Source: Pseudomonas fluorescens (GTDB lineage: Bacteria; Pseudomonadota; Gammaproteobacteria; Pseudomonadales; Pseudomonadaceae). From it: a DNA stretch of 64,000 nucleotides. Each line of letters opens with the position of its first letter. Position 1 is the first letter of the stretch. The notes below the pieces were generated by a model. That model did no database searches and was not told where the DNA came from. It worked only from the letters and a program-made list of their open reading frames with translations. Below, in pieces: positions 18,312-27,852 of this stretch. The position numbers and the translations under genes are program-made. The stretch is from contig NZ_CP015225.1 in NCBI RefSeq assembly GCF_001623525.1, positions 3,286,001-3,350,000 on the forward strand, read 5' to 3'.

Positions 18312-18896
18312 TTAGATCTGCGGCGTGGTTTGATTCAGCGCAAAATCCTGCAACTGCGGATAGAACAGCCGGAAATCTTCGCTCAGCGGCTCATAGAGCT
18401 CCATCAACTCCCTCATCGCCCCGGCCAGTTCCTCGGGCCGGGACAGGCGTCGGGAAATGCCGCGCAGCACCTGCCCCAACACTTCGAATTCCCGATAAGA
18501 CCCCAGCCAGTCATCCGCCGCCATGTACGGCGCGATCTGTGCCAGGCGCCCCGGCAGCTGCGGTTCGGTGCCGAGTACCTGGTACACCCGGGCAGTGAAA
18601 TCCACCAGCGGCCCTTCGCCGTACAACGCCCAGTCCCGGGCCAGGCAGTGGTCGAAAAACACGTCCAGCACGATCCCGGCATAGCGCCGTCGCACCGTGG
18701 AAAAACGCGACAGGGCAATGTCCACCAGGGGATGGCGATCGGTGTACATGTCGATGCGCCGATGCAGGGCAATCGCCGCTTCGATCCGTGGGTCGTAGAG
18801 CCCTTGCAGCGGGCCTTTGACGAAGTCGCCGTAGAGGCTGCCGAGCAGTTGTTCCCGGCCAGGGCCGCCGAGGTGAAGGTGCGCGAGATAGTTCAT
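18312..18896 (-). CDS. acpH: ACP phosphodiesterase AcpH
   Basis: 194-aa DUF479 protein that removes 4'-phosphopantetheine from holo-ACP. N-terminus MNYLAHLHL and the metal-binding pattern GDFVKG, LHRRID, VLDVFFDH are those of the AcpH family. Length normal. Divergent from arsR; the shared upstream region carries the repeated AT-rich motifs described separately. Confidence 0.9.
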   Translation of the reverse strand: MNYLAHLHLGGPGREQLLGSLYGDFVKGPLQGLYDPRIEAAIALHRRIDMYTDRHPLVDIALSRFSTVRRRYAGIVLDVFFDHCLARDWALYGEGPLVDFTARVYQVLGTEPQLPGRLAQIAPYMAADDWLGSYREFEVLGQVLRGISRRLSRPEELAGAMRELMELYEPLSEDFRLFYPQLQDFALNQTTPQI

Positions 18897-18920
18897 GGCC
18901 CGCAGCTTAGCACCGCTGAG

Positions 18921-19031
18921 TCCATATCGTTATAACCCGATATAGCGATTTGTTCGGCATTCAGATCAAATCCATATTTGTATATCGCGAAATAACGATT
19001 TAAGGTTCGCTCCATCGCGATATAGCGTTTT
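18921..19031 (+). promoter_or_regulatory. three direct repeats upstream of arsR, likely operator array
   Basis: Related cores at 18938-18951 (CGATATAGCGATTT), 18988-19001 (CGAAATAACGATTT) and 19018-19031 (CGATATAGCGTTTT). Each lies behind a TCCAT that begins at 18921, 18971 or 19011. Core-to-core spacing is 50 and 30 bp, close to whole helical turns, so bound proteins would face the same side. They end 20 nt before arsR, fitting autoregulation by the ArsR protein. Confidence 0.6.
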
Positions 19032-19051
19032 ACTCATCACGAGCTGCCACC

Positions 19052-19354
19052 ATGCCCCTTGACCTCGACGAAATAATAAAAGCCCTGGCACACCCAGTAC
19101 GGCGAGACATCCTCAACTGGCTCAAAGACCCCAAGGTCCAGTTCCCCGAGCAGTTGCACAACCACGAATTCGGCATTTGCGCCGGACAGATCGACCAGCG
19201 TTGCGGCCTGTCGCAATCCACGGTGTCTGCGCACTTGGCGGTGTTGCAACGGGCGGGGCTGATCACCAGCCAGAAAGTCGGCCAATGGCACTTCTTCAAG
19301 CGCAACGAGGAAGTGATCCAGCAGTTCCTCAAGCAAATGAGCCAAGAGCTCTGA
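19052..19354 (+). CDS. ArsR family transcriptional regulator
   Basis: 100-aa winged-helix repressor. Starts MPLDLDEIIKALAHPVRRDI, and the recognition helix is in CGLSQSTVSAHLAVLQ (about 50-65). Single cysteines at about 45 and 51 could be sensors, but no canonical ELCVCD metal site is present, so the signal may not be a metal. First gene of an arsR-MFS-xenB operon, behind three direct repeats. Probably represses its own operon. Confidence 0.88.
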   Translation: MPLDLDEIIKALAHPVRRDILNWLKDPKVQFPEQLHNHEFGICAGQIDQRCGLSQSTVSAHLAVLQRAGLITSQKVGQWHFFKRNEEVIQQFLKQMSQEL

Positions 19355-19371
19355 CCCGACAAGGACCCATC

Positions 19372-20538
19372 ATGCCCCTCTCACTCCTGATCCTGGCCCT
19401 GAGCGCCTTCGCCATCGGCACCACCGAGTTCGTCATCATGGGCCTGTTGCCCGATGTGGCGGCCGACCTGGGCGTGTCGATTCCTGGCGCCGGCTGGCTG
19501 GTGACCGGCTACGCCCTGGGCGTGGCCATCGGTGCGCCGTTCATGGCCCTGGCCACCGCCCGGTTGCCGCGCAAGGCCGCCCTGGTGGTGTTGATGGGAA
19601 TTTTCATCATCGGCAACCTGCTCTGCGCCATCGCCAGCGACTACAACGTGCTGATGTTTGCCCGGGTCGTCACGGCCCTGTGCCACGGCGCGTTCTTCGG
19701 TATCGGTTCGGTGGTGGCCGCCGGTCTGGTGGCACCCAACAAGCGTGCTTCGGCCGTGGCCCTGATGTTCACCGGCCTGACCCTGGCCAACGTGCTCGGC
19801 GTACCGCTGGGCACCGCATTGGGCCAGGAAGCCGGCTGGCGTTCGACCTTCTGGGCAGTGACTGTCATTGGCGTAATTGCGCTGATCGGCCTGATCCGCT
19901 TTCTGCCGGCCAAGCGCGATGAAGAAAAACTCGACATGCGCTCGGAACTGGTCGCGCTCAAGGGCGCAGGCCTATGGCTGTCCCTGAGCATGACGGCGCT
20001 GTTCTCCGCCTCGGTGTTTACCCTGTTCACCTATGTCGCCCCGCTGTTGGGTGAAGTGACCGGCGTATCGCCCCGCGGCGTGACCTGGACCCTGGTGCTG
20101 ATCGGCCTGGGCCTGACCCTGGGCAACATCATCGGCGGCAAGCTGGCAGACAAGAGCCTGGCGAACACGCTGATGGGCGTCTTCCTCACCATGGCCGTGG
20201 TGTCCACCGTATTGAGCTGGACCAGCGTGGCGCTGATCCCCAGCGAAATCACCCTGTTCCTCTGGGCCACCGCCTGCTTCGCCGCCGTACCGGCCCTGCA
20301 GGTCAACGTGGTGACCTTTGGCAAGGCTGCGCCGAACCTGGTTTCCACGTTGAACATCGGCGCCTTCAACATCGGCAACGCCTTGGGCGCCTGGGTCGGC
20401 GGCAGCGTCATCGACCACGGCCTGGGCCTGACCTCCGTGCCCCTGGCCGCCGGCGCGCTGGCCGTGCTGGCGCTGCTGGTCACCCTCATCACCTTCCGCC
20501 AGGGCGGCAATGCCGAGCTGGCTCCAGCCACTCACTGA
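19372..20538 (+). CDS. MFS transporter, AraJ/YdhP-like DHA1 family
   Basis: 388-aa, about 12 TM segments. The start LILALSAFAIGTTEFVIMGL and the PDVAADLGVSIPGAGW loop are typical of the AraJ/YdhP/SotB branch of DHA1 exporters. SD AAGGA precedes ATG 19372. Middle gene of arsR-MFS-xenB, 17 nt after arsR. Likely exports an electrophile or xenobiotic that the reductase also handles (inference). Confidence 0.85.
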   Translation: MPLSLLILALSAFAIGTTEFVIMGLLPDVAADLGVSIPGAGWLVTGYALGVAIGAPFMALATARLPRKAALVVLMGIFIIGNLLCAIASDYNVLMFARVVTALCHGAFFGIGSVVAAGLVAPNKRASAVALMFTGLTLANVLGVPLGTALGQEAGWRSTFWAVTVIGVIALIGLIRFLPAKRDEEKLDMRSELVALKGAGLWLSLSMTALFSASVFTLFTYVAPLLGEVTGVSPRGVTWTLVLIGLGLTLGNIIGGKLADKSLANTLMGVFLTMAVVSTVLSWTSVALIPSEITLFLWATACFAAVPALQVNVVTFGKAAPNLVSTLNIGAFNIGNALGAWVGGSVIDHGLGLTSVPLAAGALAVLALLVTLITFRQGGNAELAPATH

Positions 20539-20573
20539 CTTCTAACCCCTTCCACTTTCGAGGTTTGTATTTC

Positions 20574-21623
20574 ATGGCGACTATTTTCGACCCCATCAAA
20601 CTCGGCGACATCGAGTTGAAAAACCGCATCATCATGGCCCCGCTCACCCGCTGCCGCGCCGACGCGGGCCGCGTGCCCAACGCGCTGATGGCCGAGTACT
20701 ACGTGCAACGCGCCTCCGCCGGCCTGATCCTCAGCGAAGCGACCTCGGTCACGCCGATGGGCGTGGGCTACCCGGACACCCCGGGCATCTGGTCCAACGA
20801 CCAGGTGCGCGGCTGGTCCAACGTCACCAAGGCGATCCACGGCGCCGGCGGCAAGATCTTCCTGCAACTGTGGCACGTGGGCCGGATCTCGCACCCGTCG
20901 TACCTGAACGGCGAAACCCCGGTGGCACCGAGCGCTATCCAGCCCAAAGGCCACGTGAGCCTGGTGCGTCCGCTGGCCGACTACCCAACGCCGCGCGCGC
21001 TGGAAACCGCTGAAATCGCCGACATCGTCGATGCCTACCGCGTAGGTGCCGAGAATGCCAAGGCCGCCGGCTTCGACGGTGTGGAAATCCACGGTGCCAA
21101 CGGCTACCTGCTCGACCAGTTCCTGCAAAGCAGCACCAACCAGCGCACCGACCAATACGGCGGTTCCCTGGAAAATCGTGCCCGCCTGCTGCTGGAAGTG
21201 ACCGACGCGGCCATCGAAGTCTGGGGCGCCGGCCGGGTGGGTGTGCACCTGGCACCACGCGCCGATTCCCATGACATGGGCGACGAAAATCGCCTGGAAA
21301 CCTTCAGCTACGTGGCCCGGGAACTGGGCAAGCGTGGCATCGCCTTTATCTGCTCCCGTGAGAAGGAAGGCGACGACAGCATCGGCCCGCAACTCAAGCA
21401 AGCTTTCGGCGGCCCGTACATCGCCAATGAACGCTTCACCAAGGACAGCGCCAATGCCTGGCTGGCCGAGGGCAAGGCCGATGCCGTTGCCTTCGGAGTG
21501 CCGTTCATTGCCAACCCGGACCTGCCGGCGCGCTTGAAAGCCGATGCCCCACTGAACGAGCCTCATCCCGAAACGTTTTATGGAAAAGGTCCGGTGGGAT
21601 ACATCGATTACCCCGTACTTTGA
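20574..21623 (+). CDS. xenB: xenobiotic reductase XenB/NemA, old yellow enzyme family
   Basis: 349-aa FMN-dependent alkene/nitro reductase that reduces activated C=C bonds, nitroaromatics and nitrate esters with NADPH. FMN and substrate residues visible: MAPLTRCRAD, the QLWHVGR loop, the EIHGANGYLLDQFLQ segment with catalytic His/Asn pair, and YGGSLENR. Length equals XenB. ATG 20574 has GAGG upstream. Last gene of the arsR operon; a terminator follows. Confidence 0.9.
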   Translation: MATIFDPIKLGDIELKNRIIMAPLTRCRADAGRVPNALMAEYYVQRASAGLILSEATSVTPMGVGYPDTPGIWSNDQVRGWSNVTKAIHGAGGKIFLQLWHVGRISHPSYLNGETPVAPSAIQPKGHVSLVRPLADYPTPRALETAEIADIVDAYRVGAENAKAAGFDGVEIHGANGYLLDQFLQSSTNQRTDQYGGSLENRARLLLEVTDAAIEVWGAGRVGVHLAPRADSHDMGDENRLETFSYVARELGKRGIAFICSREKEGDDSIGPQLKQAFGGPYIANERFTKDSANAWLAEGKADAVAFGVPFIANPDLPARLKADAPLNEPHPETFYGKGPVGYIDYPVL

Positions 21624-21643
21624 TCGTGTAACTGAAATAACAG

Positions 21644-21673
21644 AGCCCTGCCTCGAAAGAGCAGGGCTTTTTT
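21644..21673 (+). terminator. rho-independent terminator after xenB
   Basis: Stem AGCCCTGC/GCAGGGCT with a 9-nt loop followed by a T6 run. Confidence 0.92.
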
Positions 21674-21806
21674 ATGTATTTAAATATTCGGTCAACTATC
21701 TAAACTTCCTAAAGCCCAGGACAATGTTCATATTAAGTCTGACGACAATGCCAAACAGCGCCGTCGATCAAACTTTAATACGCCTCATTTGAAAAGGAAT
21801 TCAAGC

Positions 21807-22433
21807 ATGACGAAGACCCTTGGGTACAGCCACCAGGACAACAATGGGTTTTACGAAAAAACACTCGCGCAGTTCAACTACGCACCGCTGGATGTTTTGT
21901 ACAAATACATTGAGTCGCTGAACACGCAAGAACACTCGGAGATCCTCGACGCCCTGATGAAACAAGCAAGGCTGAACGATGGTGCCAACCAGCAGGTTCA
22001 AGCCTGGCAGCAGGAGCGCATTCGCCCAAACCGCACTCGCCTCATTGTAAAAGTCATCAACCATACCGAGCGGGCGTTTCCCGTGGGTGAAAACGATATC
22101 AACCTGGACGACGATGAACGAGATTTCTTGAGCATTCGTCCTTGGGACATCCTGGCCTTCAAGCTCGACTTCATATATTCCAGACAACTGGGCAGCCGCA
22201 GCAAGGACATGTACAAGAACGTCATGATGTTTGGCGACGACGACGCTGCCTTCCTCTTCAACTTCGGGTTGCGAGTCAATACGACATTCGGTGTGATTTC
22301 ATCGACATTGACGCCTGTCCGGACAAACAGGGTGATCTCTGTCGGCGCGACACCCATCAAGTGCTCGACCCGAATCACTCACTCGGCAAATGAAGAACCC
22401 TACGGTTTCACCGTGGAGATCACGCTGACTTGA
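21807..22433 (+). CDS. hypothetical protein, 208 aa, unknown family
   Basis: Not recognised. No signal peptide or TM segment. The N-terminal 75 residues look helical (FYEKTLAQFNYAPLDVLYKY), the middle has an acidic NDINLDDDERDFLSIRPWD stretch, and the C-terminal 80 residues are beta-rich with short Thr/Val/Ile-rich strands (VNTTFGVISSTLTPV). SD AAGGA precedes ATG 21807; an earlier ATG at 21789 is in frame. Base use is visibly more AT-rich than neighbours, as is the flanking DNA, suggesting recent acquisition. Flanked by a terminator and the emhR gene. Confidence 0.65.
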   Translation: MTKTLGYSHQDNNGFYEKTLAQFNYAPLDVLYKYIESLNTQEHSEILDALMKQARLNDGANQQVQAWQQERIRPNRTRLIVKVINHTERAFPVGENDINLDDDERDFLSIRPWDILAFKLDFIYSRQLGSRSKDMYKNVMMFGDDDAAFLFNFGLRVNTTFGVISSTLTPVRTNRVISVGATPIKCSTRITHSANEEPYGFTVEITLT

Positions 22434-22632
22434 AGATGCGGCCCCGGCAGGTTCGTCTGGCGGGGTATCCAGCGGGCCTTTCGAATGGACTTTTTATGGT
22501 CTTTCACAAGTACGAAACAAATCACCTACAAAATTTGCCACCGATTGCCTATCAACCACGGTTGTGTCGGTTTATAAAAGCACCTTTGGATCTCAGGTAT
22601 TGACATAAACTGACAAAATTACTCATTTTGTT

Positions 22633-23265
22633 TCATTTGCGCAGGCTGGGGCTCAGGCGCAGCATATCCAGCCCGATGTCTACCCAGCGCTCAGCCTCAG
22701 CCGCCAGCGCGAAGCTGTCGGGCGCCAGTAGCCATTGGTAGAGGATGCCGTCGATGTAGCCGTGGATGGCAATCGCCGCCCTTTCGGGATCCAGGTCATC
22801 CGGCAACTGACCGCGCTTCATCGCATTGCTCAACGACAGCACGATACGCACGTTGCAGTCGAGACTGACCTGGCGCCGCTGCTGGCGTAAATCGCACATT
22901 TCATCGGTGAATTCGCACTTATGGAACAGAATTTCATTAATGCGTCGGGTCTTCGGGTCCAGGGCAACTTGCTGAAACAATTGCACCAGCAGCTTGCGAG
23001 TACAGCCCAGCGGGTCAAGTTCCTCTTCATTCTCACTGGCGCGGGCCAGGTCATCGAGCGGCTCATGCAAGGTGTCGAGCATGGCCTGGAGCAGGTCCGC
23101 CTTGTTGCTGAAATGCCAATAGATGGCGCCACGCGTCACACCGGCCAGGGTTGCGATATCGGCCAGCGTCGTGCGAGCCACGCCCCGCTCGAAGAAGGCT
23201 TTTTCGGCCGCTTCGAGAATCTGGCTGCGAGTCTCCAGGGCTTCCTCTTTGGTACGACGGACCAT
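22633..23265 (-). CDS. emhR: TetR family repressor EmhR/TtgR of the efflux operon
   Basis: 210-aa TetR protein, the exact length of TtgR. HTH in [21 protein letters not shown] (about 27-47). The N-terminus [20 protein letters not shown] is the standard TtgR/EmhR/AcrR start, so ATG 23265 is chosen over an ATG 12 nt upstream. Divergent from emhABC across 261 bp holding a TtgR-type operator. Ligand-binding C-terminal domain senses plant phenolics and antibiotics in TtgR; the same is expected here. Confidence 0.88.
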   Translation of the reverse strand: MVRRTKEEALETRSQILEAAEKAFFERGVARTTLADIATLAGVTRGAIYWHFSNKADLLQAMLDTLHEPLDDLARASENEEELDPLGCTRKLLVQLFQQVALDPKTRRINEILFHKCEFTDEMCDLRQQRRQVSLDCNVRIVLSLSNAMKRGQLPDDLDPERAAIAIHGYIDGILYQWLLAPDSFALAAEAERWVDIGLDMLRLSPSLRK

Positions 23266-23406
23266 GGCAGTAAACACCTCAATCAGGATGCATCAACAAT
23301 GCGTAAGGATCAGCTAGATGTGAGGCGGCGTTTCTCGATGCGCGTCCCCGACCTCCGAATGCCTTTGTCAGGCTTTTGTAAATACGGATGGTACGCAATT
23401 TGGCTG

Positions 23407-23431
23407 TTTACAAACAACCATGTACGTAAGT
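23407..23431. promoter_or_regulatory. TtgR/EmhR-type operator
   Basis: TTTACAAACAACCATG followed by TACGTAAGTA closely matches what I recall of the P. putida ttgR-ttgA operator (TTACAAACAACCATGAATGTAA). The TTAC/GTAA ends form the inverted repeat. It overlaps the likely emhA promoter, 95 bp upstream of the start. Confidence 0.75.
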
Positions 23432-23526
23432 ATATTTCTTAGCATCCTACTAATTGCTTATCTTGCTCTTTTTCCACCTTCCACCTTTCGAGTGCGCCAG
23501 TTGCGCGCCTGGACCCGAGGATTTCC

Positions 23527-24684
23527 ATGCAATTCAAGCCAGCTGTTACTGCCCTGGTCACTGCCATCGCCCTGGCATCGCTGCTCAGCGGATGCAAAAA
23601 GGAAGAGGCTGCACCTGCTCCTCCGCCTCCTCAGGTCGGCGTTGTAACCCTCAAGACCCAGCCCTTCACCCTGACGTCGGAGCTTCCGGGGCGCACCAGC
23701 GCGTTCCGCGTCGCGGAAGTACGGCCACAGGTCAACGGCATCATTCTCAAGCGCCTGTTCAAGGAAGGTGCTGACGTCAAGGCCGGCCAGCAGCTCTACC
23801 AGATCGATCCGGCCGTGTACGAAGCGACCCTGAAAAGCGCCGAGGCCAACCTGCGGTCCACCAAGTCGATCGCCGATCGCTACAAGCAATTGGTGGACGA
23901 ACAGGCCGTCAGCCGGCAGGAATACGACACCGCCGTGGCCAACCGCCTGGAGTCGGAAGCCAATCTGCAAACTGCCCAGATCAATGTGCGCTACACCAAA
24001 GTCTACGCGCCCATCTCTGGCCGCATCGGCCGTTCCTCGGTCACCGAAGGCGCGCTGGTGAGCAATGGTCAGACCGACGCCCTGGCAACCATCCAGCAAC
24101 TGGACCCGATCTACGTCGACGTGACGCAGAGTTCGGTCGAGTTGCTGCAACTGCGCCGAGAGCTGGAAAGCGGCCGTCTGCAAAAGGCCGGCGATAACGC
24201 CGCCATGGTCAAGCTGACCCTGGAAGATGGCAGCCTGTACCCACACGAGGGCAAGCTGGAATTTTCCGAAGTGTCGGTTGACCAGACCACCGGTTCGGTG
24301 ACCTTGCGCGCCGTGTTCCCCAACCCTGACCACACCCTGCTGCCGGGCATGTTCGTCCACGCCCAATTGCAGGCCGGTGTGAACAGCGCAGCCATCCTGG
24401 CACCACAGCAAGGCGTGACCCGTGACCTCAAGGGTACGCCGACCGCTTTGGTCGTTGGTGCAGACAACAAGGTCGAACTGCGTCAACTCAAGGCCAGCCG
24501 CACCGTCGGCAGCCAATGGCTGATCGAAGACGGGCTCAAGGCCGGCGATCGCGTGATCACCGAAGGGTTGCAGTTCGTACGCCCTGGCGTGGAAGTCAAA
24601 GCCACCGAAGCCACTAACATCGATACCAAGAACCCGGCCCCCGCACAGGCAGCTGATAAAGCCGCCGGCGGCAAAGGGGAGTAA
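23527..24684 (+). CDS. emhA: RND efflux periplasmic adaptor EmhA/TtgA
   Basis: 385-aa membrane-fusion lipoprotein. Lipobox LLSGC with C23; hairpin and lipoyl domains (RPQVNGIILKRLFKEGADV, then the LKSAEANLRSTKSIADRYK coiled coil), beta-barrel and membrane-proximal domain follow. Bridges EmhB to the outer-membrane channel EmhC. GAGGA SD upstream of ATG 23527. First gene of emhABC, controlled by EmhR. The family is also called TtgA, MexA or AcrA. Confidence 0.92.
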   Translation: MQFKPAVTALVTAIALASLLSGCKKEEAAPAPPPPQVGVVTLKTQPFTLTSELPGRTSAFRVAEVRPQVNGIILKRLFKEGADVKAGQQLYQIDPAVYEATLKSAEANLRSTKSIADRYKQLVDEQAVSRQEYDTAVANRLESEANLQTAQINVRYTKVYAPISGRIGRSSVTEGALVSNGQTDALATIQQLDPIYVDVTQSSVELLQLRRELESGRLQKAGDNAAMVKLTLEDGSLYPHEGKLEFSEVSVDQTTGSVTLRAVFPNPDHTLLPGMFVHAQLQAGVNSAAILAPQQGVTRDLKGTPTALVVGADNKVELRQLKASRTVGSQWLIEDGLKAGDRVITEGLQFVRPGVEVKATEATNIDTKNPAPAQAADKAAGGKGE

Positions 24685-24687
24685 ACC

Positions 24688-27600
24688 ATGTCGAAATTCT
24701 TTATCGACCGTCCGATTTTCGCCTGGGTGATCGCCCTGGTGATCATGCTGGTCGGGGCTCTATCGATCCTCAAGTTGCCGATCAACCAGTACCCGAGCAT
24801 TGCGCCGCCGGCCATTGCGATCCAGGTGACCTACCCGGGCGCATCCGCGCAAACCGTGCAGGACACCGTGGTGCAGGTGATCGAGCAGCAGCTCAACGGC
24901 ATCGACAACCTTCGTTATGTATCGTCGGAAAGTAACTCCGACGGCAGCATGACCATCACTGCCACTTTCGAGCAAGGCACCAACTCCGATACCGCGCAGG
25001 TCCAGGTCCAGAACAAACTGAACCTGGCCACCCCGCTGCTGCCGCAAGAAGTGCAGCAACAGGGCATCCGCGTGACCAAGTCAGTGAGAAACTTCCTGAT
25101 GGTCATCGGCGTGGTGTCGCGCGACGGCAGCATGACCCGGGAAGACCTGTCCAACTACATCGTGTCCAACATGCAGGACCCGATCTCGCGTACCGCTGGT
25201 GTCGGTGACTTCCAGGTCTTCGGCGCCCAATACGCGATGCGGATCTGGCTCGACCCGGCCAAGCTGAACAATTTCAACCTGACCCCGGTGGATGTGAGCA
25301 CGGCGATTACCGCGCAGAACGTCCAGATCGCCTCCGGCCAGCTCGGCGGCCTGCCGGCCATGCCCGGCCAGCAACTGAACGCCACTATTATCGGCAAGAC
25401 CCGCTTGCAGACCGCCGAGCAGTTCAAGGCAATCCTGCTCAAGGTCAACCCGGACGGCTCGCAAGTGCGTGTCGGCGACGTGGCCGATGTTGCCTTGGGC
25501 GGTGAGAACTACAGCATCAACGCCCAGTTCAATGGCGCCCCGGCTTCCGGCCTGGCAGTGCGGCTGGCGACTGGCGCCAACGCCCTCGACACGGCCAAGG
25601 CCCTGCGCAAGACCGTCGACGACCTCAAGCCGTTCTTCCCGCAAGGCCTGGAAGTGGTGTTCCCCTACGACACCACGCCAGTGGTGAGCGAATCGATCAA
25701 GGGTGTGGTTGAAACCCTGGTCGAGGCGATCGTCTTGGTGTTCCTGGTAATGTTCCTGTTCCTGCAGAACTTCCGCGCCACCATCATCACCACGATGACC
25801 GTGCCGGTGGTACTGCTCGGTACCTTCGGGATCCTCGCGGCATTCGGTTTCAGCATCAACACCCTGACCATGTTCGGCATGGTGCTGGCCATCGGCTTGC
25901 TGGTGGACGACGCCATCGTCGTGGTGGAAAACGTCGAACGGGTGATGAGCGAAGAAGGCCTGTCGCCCAAGGAAGCCACCAAGAAATCCATGGGGCAGAT
26001 CCAGGGCGCCCTGGTGGGTATCGCCCTGGTACTCTCGGCGGTACTGCTGCCGATGGCGTTCTTCGGCGGCTCCACCGGTGTGATCTACAAGCAGTTCTCC
26101 ATCACCATCGTCTCGGCCATGGCCCTGTCGGTACTGGTGGCACTGATTTTCACCCCGGCCCTGTGCGCCACCATGCTCAAGCCAATCCCCAAAGGTGAGC
26201 ACGGCACGCCGAAACGCGGCTTCTTCGGCTGGTTCAACCGTACCTTCGACCGAGGCGTCAGAAGCTACGAACGGGGCGTGGGCAACATGCTCAAGCACAA
26301 GGCCCCGTACCTGCTGGCCTACATCATCATCGTGGTAGGCATGGTCTGGCTGTTCACCCGCATCCCGACGGCGTTCCTGCCGGAAGAAGACCAAGGCGTG
26401 CTGTTTGCCCAGGTACAGACACCGGCCGGTTCCAGCGCCGAACGTACCCAGGTGGTAGTGGACAAGATGCGTGAGTTCCTGCTGCGTCCGAGCAAGGATG
26501 GCGGCGAAGGTGATGGCGTAGCCTCGGTGTTCACCGTGACCGGCTTCAACTTCGCCGGTCGTGGCCAGAGCTCCGGCCTGGCATTCATCATGCTCAAGCC
26601 CTGGGAAGAGCGTAACGCTGATAACACCGTGTTCAAGATCGCGGGCCGCGCCCAGCAACACTTCTTCACTTTCCGCGACGCAATGGTGTTCGCCTTCGCA
26701 CCGCCAGCGGTGATGGAACTGGGTAACGCCACCGGTTTCGACGTATTCCTGCAGGATCGCGCCGGTATCGGCCATGAAAAACTGATGGAAGCCCGCAACC
26801 AGTTCCTGGGCATGGCCTCCCAGAGCAAGATATTGGCCCAGGTACGTCCGAACGGCCTGAACGACGAACCGCAATACCAGTTGGAAATCGATGACGAGAA
26901 GGCCAGTGCGCTGGGCATCACGCTCTCGGAGATCAACAACACCCTGTCGATTGCACTGGGCAGTAATTATGTGAACGACTTCATCGACCGTGGCCGGGTG
27001 AAGCGGGTGTATGTCCAGGGCCAGCCGAACTCGCGCATGAGCCCCGAGGACCTGAAGAAGTGGTACGTGCGTAACAGCGCCGGGACCATGGTGCCGTTCT
27101 CTGCGTTCGCCAAGGGCGAGTGGGTCTACGGCTCGCCGAAACTGGCGCGTTACAACGGCGTGGAAGCGATGGAGATCCTCGGTACCCCGGCACCGGGTTA
27201 TTCCACCGGTGAAGCCATGGCCGAAGTCGAAACCATCGCCAAGAAGCTGCCGGCCGGTGTTGGTATTTCCTGGACGGGCCTGTCCTATGAGGAACGCCTG
27301 TCGGGTTCCCAGGCACCAGCGTTGTACGCCTTGTCGCTGCTGATGGTGTTCTTGTGCCTGGCAGCGTTGTATGAAAGTTGGTCGATTCCGATCGCGGTCA
27401 TGCTCGTGGTCCCACTGGGCATCATCGGTGCCCTGATGGCGACCAGCCTGCGCGGCCTGTCCAACGACGTGTACTTCCAGGTGGGCTTGTTGACAACCAT
27501 TGGCTTGGCGGCGAAAAACGCCATCCTGATCGTCGAGTTTGCCAAGGAACTTCACGAGCAGGGCCGCACGCTGATGGAAGCCGCCATCGAAGCCTGTAGG

Positions 27601-27852
27601 ATGCGTCTGAGACCGATCATCATGACGTCCCTGGCGTTCATCCTCGGCGTGGTCCCACTGGCGATTTCCACTGGTGCAGGTTCGGGCAGCCAGCACGCCA
27701 TCGGTACCGGTGTGATCGGCGGTATGTTGACCGCCACCATCCTGGCGATCTTCTGGGTGCCATTGTTCTTCGTGACCGTGTCGTCGATAGGCCGTCGAAA
27801 AAATACCGACGAGCACGACACTCCTGAAACTTCCAAAGAGGCTGGCCAATGA
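24688..27852 (+). CDS. emhB: RND multidrug efflux pump EmhB/TtgB
   Basis: 1054-aa HAE-1 inner-membrane pump with 12 TM segments and two large periplasmic loops. Starts [17 protein letters not shown]. The proton-relay Asp pair is in [13 protein letters not shown] (TM4) and the partner lysine in [13 protein letters not shown] (TM10). Exports antibiotics, solvents and aromatics together with EmhA and EmhC. Three nt after emhA and overlapping emhC by 4 nt, so one operon. Length and motifs intact. Confidence 0.94.
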   Translation: MSKFFIDRPIFAWVIALVIMLVGALSILKLPINQYPSIAPPAIAIQVTYPGASAQTVQDTVVQVIEQQLNGIDNLRYVSSESNSDGSMTITATFEQGTNSDTAQVQVQNKLNLATPLLPQEVQQQGIRVTKSVRNFLMVIGVVSRDGSMTREDLSNYIVSNMQDPISRTAGVGDFQVFGAQYAMRIWLDPAKLNNFNLTPVDVSTAITAQNVQIASGQLGGLPAMPGQQLNATIIGKTRLQTAEQFKAILLKVNPDGSQVRVGDVADVALGGENYSINAQFNGAPASGLAVRLATGANALDTAKALRKTVDDLKPFFPQGLEVVFPYDTTPVVSESIKGVVETLVEAIVLVFLVMFLFLQNFRATIITTMTVPVVLLGTFGILAAFGFSINTLTMFGMVLAIGLLVDDAIVVVENVERVMSEEGLSPKEATKKSMGQIQGALVGIALVLSAVLLPMAFFGGSTGVIYKQFSITIVSAMALSVLVALIFTPALCATMLKPIPKGEHGTPKRGFFGWFNRTFDRGVRSYERGVGNMLKHKAPYLLAYIIIVVGMVWLFTRIPTAFLPEEDQGVLFAQVQTPAGSSAERTQVVVDKMREFLLRPSKDGGEGDGVASVFTVTGFNFAGRGQSSGLAFIMLKPWEERNADNTVFKIAGRAQQHFFTFRDAMVFAFAPPAVMELGNATGFDVFLQDRAGIGHEKLMEARNQFLGMASQSKILAQVRPNGLNDEPQYQLEIDDEKASALGITLSEINNTLSIALGSNYVNDFIDRGRVKRVYVQGQPNSRMSPEDLKKWYVRNSAGTMVPFSAFAKGEWVYGSPKLARYNGVEAMEILGTPAPGYSTGEAMAEVETIAKKLPAGVGISWTGLSYEERLSGSQAPALYALSLLMVFLCLAALYESWSIPIAVMLVVPLGIIGALMATSLRGLSNDVYFQVGLLTTIGLAAKNAILIVEFAKELHEQGRTLMEAAIEACRMRLRPIIMTSLAFILGVVPLAISTGAGSGSQHAIGTGVIGGMLTATILAIFWVPLFFVTVSSIGRRKNTDEHDTPETSKEAGQ

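Noticed and set aside
25081..27849. 922-codon open frame antisense to emhB
   Set aside because: Shadow of a high-GC3 gene; Gln/His/Asp-rich composition, no domains, and the sense strand is a complete RND pump.
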